This document shows, one piece after another, positions 61,662 to 64,000 of a stretch of DNA of 64,000 nt. The stretch is from NCBI RefSeq assembly GCF_900100205.1, contig NZ_FNEQ01000003.1, positions 248,001-312,000 of the forward strand, given 5' to 3'. The stretch is from Duganella sp. OV510. GTDB taxonomy: Bacteria; Pseudomonadota; Gammaproteobacteria; Burkholderiales; Burkholderiaceae_D. Under the pieces are notes generated by a model. It did not search any database and was not told the origin of the DNA. It saw only the letters and a program-made list of their open reading frames with translations. Positions within the stretch are counted from its first letter, which is position 1. Each line of letters starts with the position of its first letter. The translations under genes and the position numbers were made by a program.

Positions 61662-62999
61662 ATGCGCCAGCCAACTGTTCTCGCCGTATTCGTCACCGCC
61701 GCCTTCGCCACCCTGGTCCCGCCAATGGCGGGCGCCCAGTCCTACCCGGTCGGCTTTGGCCCGCAGCCCAAGCTGCCCGAGCCGGAACGCAAGCTGGTGC
61801 CGACGGTGAACATCGCGCCAGCCGCGCCGTGGTCATCTGCCGCAGAAGCGCCGGTAGCGGCGGCCGGCTTTAGCGTCACCGCTTATGCGCGCGACCTCGA
61901 CCATCCGCGCTGGGTCTACACACTGCCGAACGGCGACGTGCTGGTGGCGGAAACCAACGCCCCGCCCAAGCCGGACGACAGCAAGGGCATCAAGGGCGCT
62001 GTGATGAAGCAGGTCCAGAAAAAGGCCGGCGCGGTCAGCCAGTCGGCCAACCGCATTACGCTGCTGCGCGGCGTTGACGGCAAGGGCGGCGCGCAAAGCC
62101 GCAGCGTCTTCCTCAAGGGCCTGAACTCGCCGTTCGGCATGGCCCTGGTGGGCAAGGACCTGTACGTGGCCAACACCGACGCCGTGGTCCGTTTCCCATA
62201 TGAGGAAGGCGCCACCAGCATCAGCGCCGCCGGCACCAAGGTGATGGACCTGCCGGCCGGCACGCTGAACCACCACTGGACCAAGAACCTGGTCGCCAGC
62301 CCGGACGGCAAGTCCCTGTACGTGACGGTCGGCTCCAACAGCAATGTGGCTGAAAACGGCATCGATGCGGAACAGGGCCGCGCCGCCATCTGGCAATTTG
62401 ACATCGCCACCGGCAAGTCGCAGCTGTTCGCCACCGGCCTGCGCAATCCGAACGGCATGGACTTCGAGCCGCAAACCAAGGCGCTGTGGACAGCGGTGAA
62501 CGAGCGTGACGAACTGGGCAACGATCTCGTGCCCGACTACATGACCTCGGTAAAACAGGGCGGTTTCTACGGCTGGCCGTACAGCTACTTCGGCCAGCAC
62601 GTCGATAGCCGCGTCAAGCCGCAGAAGCCGGAACTGGTGGCCAAGGCCATCGTGCCCGACTACGCGCTGGGCGGCCACACCGCCTCGCTGGGGCTGGCGT
62701 TCTACACCGGCAAGCTGTTCCCGCAGACCTACCAGGGCGGCGTGTTCATCGGCCAGCACGGTTCCTGGAACCGCAAGCCGCACAGTGGCTACAAGGTGGT
62801 GTTTGTGCCGTTCTCCAACGGCAAGCCATCCGGCCCGCCGCAGGATTTCCTGACCGGCTTCCTCGACAAGGATGAGAAGGCGCGCGGCCGCCCGGTCGGC
62901 GTGGCGGTGGACAAGCAAGGCGCCTTGCTGGTCGCGGACGATGTGGGCAATGTCATCTGGAGAGTTGCGCCGGCGGCGGCGAAAACCGCCAGCCGCTGA
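61662..62999 (+). CDS. PQQ-dependent sugar (sorbosone) dehydrogenase-like protein, exported
   Basis: 445 residues with a signal peptide ([18 protein letters not shown]...AGAQ). A six-bladed propeller of the soluble glucose/sorbosone dehydrogenase family: [64 protein letters not shown] and [17 protein letters not shown]. Periplasmic oxidation of an aldose-type substrate with PQQ is the family expectation; the substrate is not known. Confidence 0.87.
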   Translation: MRQPTVLAVFVTAAFATLVPPMAGAQSYPVGFGPQPKLPEPERKLVPTVNIAPAAPWSSAAEAPVAAAGFSVTAYARDLDHPRWVYTLPNGDVLVAETNAPPKPDDSKGIKGAVMKQVQKKAGAVSQSANRITLLRGVDGKGGAQSRSVFLKGLNSPFGMALVGKDLYVANTDAVVRFPYEEGATSISAAGTKVMDLPAGTLNHHWTKNLVASPDGKSLYVTVGSNSNVAENGIDAEQGRAAIWQFDIATGKSQLFATGLRNPNGMDFEPQTKALWTAVNERDELGNDLVPDYMTSVKQGGFYGWPYSYFGQHVDSRVKPQKPELVAKAIVPDYALGGHTASLGLAFYTGKLFPQTYQGGVFIGQHGSWNRKPHSGYKVVFVPFSNGKPSGPPQDFLTGFLDKDEKARGRPVGVAVDKQGALLVADDVGNVIWRVAPAAAKTASR

Positions 63000-63037
63000 T
63001 AAAATCCCTGTTTGGCTTTCATCTACAAGGATTTACC

Positions 63038-63445
63038 ATGCGCATTTTGCACACCATGCTGCGGGTCGGCGACCTGCAGCGTTCCATCGATTTCTACACC
63101 AATGTGCTGGGCATGAAGCTGCTGCGCACCAGCGACAACCCGGAATACCAGTACACGCTGGCCTTCCTCGGCTATGGCTCAAATCCCGAACACGCCGAGC
63201 TGGAGCTGACCTATAACTACGGCACCACCAGCTACGACATGGGCAACGCCTATGGCCACATCGCGATTTCAACGGAAGACATCTACAGCGCCGCCACCGC
63301 AGTCAAAGCCAATGGCGGCGCCGTCACCCGCGAGCCCGGCCCGGTCAAGGGCGGCACCACGGTGATCGCCTTTGTCACCGATCCGGACGGCTACAAGATC
63401 GAGCTGATCGAACGCAGCTTCGACGGCCAGGGCGCCGGCCTCTAA
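63038..63445 (+). CDS. gloA: Lactoylglutathione lyase (glyoxalase I)
   Basis: 135 residues, the short Ni-type bacterial form. Metal ligands match E. coli GloA: His5 ([13 protein letters not shown]), Glu in [11 protein letters not shown], His in YGHIAIST and Glu in [21 protein letters not shown] is the usual start of the first beta-alpha-beta module. It detoxifies methylglyoxal as its glutathione hemithioacetal. AAGGA precedes the ATG. It converges on the SDR gene with a 4-base overlap. Confidence 0.96.
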   Translation: MRILHTMLRVGDLQRSIDFYTNVLGMKLLRTSDNPEYQYTLAFLGYGSNPEHAELELTYNYGTTSYDMGNAYGHIAISTEDIYSAATAVKANGGAVTREPGPVKGGTTVIAFVTDPDGYKIELIERSFDGQGAGL

Positions 63446-64000
63446 GTATACAACGCAGGCCGCAGCAGGTCGGCGATGCCGATGCGTTCGGCAAACTCAT
63501 GGCGCACGCGCTCCGCCACTTCGGTCACCGCCGTCACGCCGTCGTCGACAAAATCGGTGATCGAGCGGAACGGACGGGTGCCGTGCGGCAGGCCGACGAT
63601 GTAGGCAATGTCGGCCGCCACCGCCGCCGGGTCCGCATCCGGCGGCATCAGCTCGGTCAGGCGTGCGCCGACCTGGTCCATCAGCCCATCGTAGACGGCA
63701 TAGGCGGCGCTGGTCGCCGTGTCGGCCGGCTTGCTGGCGTTGGCGAAATGGTCGGTGCCCGAAGTGAAGGCGCCCGGCACCACGATCGAGGTTTCGATAT
63801 TGAAGCGCGCCAGCTCGTACGCCATCGTTACCGCGAGCGAATCCATGGCCGCCTTGGCTGCCGCATACGGCCCGAGGAAAGGCGGGAAGCCGCCGCGCGT
63901 GGTCGAGCTGCTGACCCACAGCAGCAGGCCCTGCCCTTGCTGGCGCATCACCGGCAGCACAGCCTTGTTGACGCGCTGCGCGCCAAGCACATTGGTGTCG
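63442..64000 (-). CDS. SDR-family oxidoreductase, C-terminal part
   Basis: Incomplete: the N-terminal half with the NAD(P) motif lies beyond the right edge. The visible 186 codons contain [18 protein letters not shown] (the Asn-containing helix), the catalytic Ser in [13 protein letters not shown], and [11 protein letters not shown] with the Tyr-x3-Lys pair. The rest forms a substrate loop with [14 protein letters not shown]. Classical short-chain dehydrogenase; substrate not predictable. Confidence 0.9.
   Translation of the reverse strand, partial: DTNVLGAQRVNKAVLPVMRQQGQGLLLWVSSSTTRGGFPPFLGPYAAAKAAMDSLAVTMAYELARFNIETSIVVPGAFTSGTDHFANASKPADTATSAAYAVYDGLMDQVGARLTELMPPDADPAAVAADIAYIVGLPHGTRPFRSITDFVDDGVTAVTEVAERVRHEFAERIGIADLLRPALYT

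Overview
The window is high-GC chromosomal DNA, densely packed and mostly housekeeping. It reads as a free-living betaproteobacterium of the order Burkholderiales, most likely an Oxalobacteraceae member (Massilia/Duganella/Janthinobacterium type). This placement is inferred from gene order (recA-recX-sucC; purM divergent from an AI-2E-family permease, then hda, a HAD hydrolase, pcnB, folK, panB; hemH, grpE, dnaK, dnaJ; nadK-recN) and from protein content. No rRNA, tRNA, CRISPR array, transposase or prophage was seen.

Layout. 1-2.4 kb: start of sucC, recX and recA (minus strand), with a LexA-controlled recA promoter. 2.46-7.15 kb: a four-gene overlapping operon with an OmpR-type regulator, a sensor kinase, a small DUF4212 subunit and a large sodium:solute symporter. 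7.2-12.2 kb: an S9 peptidase, a PPi-type phosphofructokinase, a small exported protein and a nucleotide-pyrophosphatase-like phosphodiesterase. 12.2-18.8 kb: purM and the hda-pcnB-folK-panB group. 18.8-31.2 kb: polyamine functions in two blocks, puuD-puuA-aminotransferase-aldehyde dehydrogenase and a second puuA-like gene with potGHI. Between the blocks lie an MFS transporter and a tail-specific-protease relative that has lost its catalytic dyad. 31.3-39.7 kb: nitrate assimilation (narK-nirB-nirD-FAD reductase-nasA). 39.7-41.2 kb: RDD and DUF1801 proteins. 41.1-45.7 kb: a nitrate ABC transporter operon (nrtA-nrtB-nrtC plus a soluble PilJ/MCP-like protein) and the ANTAR regulator nasT. 45.7-49.4 kb: a sulfonate/taurine-type ABC transporter and a TauD-family dioxygenase. 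49.4-64 kb: MpaB-family oxygenase, carbonic anhydrase, dnaJ-dnaK-grpE, hemH, two tandem coiled-coil membrane proteins, recN-nadK, DUF3667, a sorbosone dehydrogenase-like protein, glyoxalase I and the end of an SDR gene.

The most interesting system is the nitrate circuit. The two nitrate uptake operons (narK... and nrtABC...) each begin with an almost identical sigma-54 promoter. In each, this is followed at the same offset by a pair of hairpins with six-base loops carrying A at position 1 and G at position 4, then by a strong intrinsic terminator. This is the signature of ANTAR-protein antitermination, and a NasT-type ANTAR regulator lies beside nrtA. No NasS partner is visible. Instead the nrt operon ends with a soluble protein that carries a NarX/PilJ-like nitrate-box motif joined to a fragment of a chemoreceptor signalling tip, which could be the missing sensor.

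Other notable points: the second gamma-glutamylputrescine synthetase-like protein has Gly in place of a metal-binding Glu; the Prc-like protein has Ala/Arg in place of Ser/Lys; recA and nadK-recN share one LexA-promoter architecture; grpE has both a CIRCE element and a sigma-32 promoter although hrcA is not nearby; and a perfect 9-bp-arm dyad abuts the tauD start codon.
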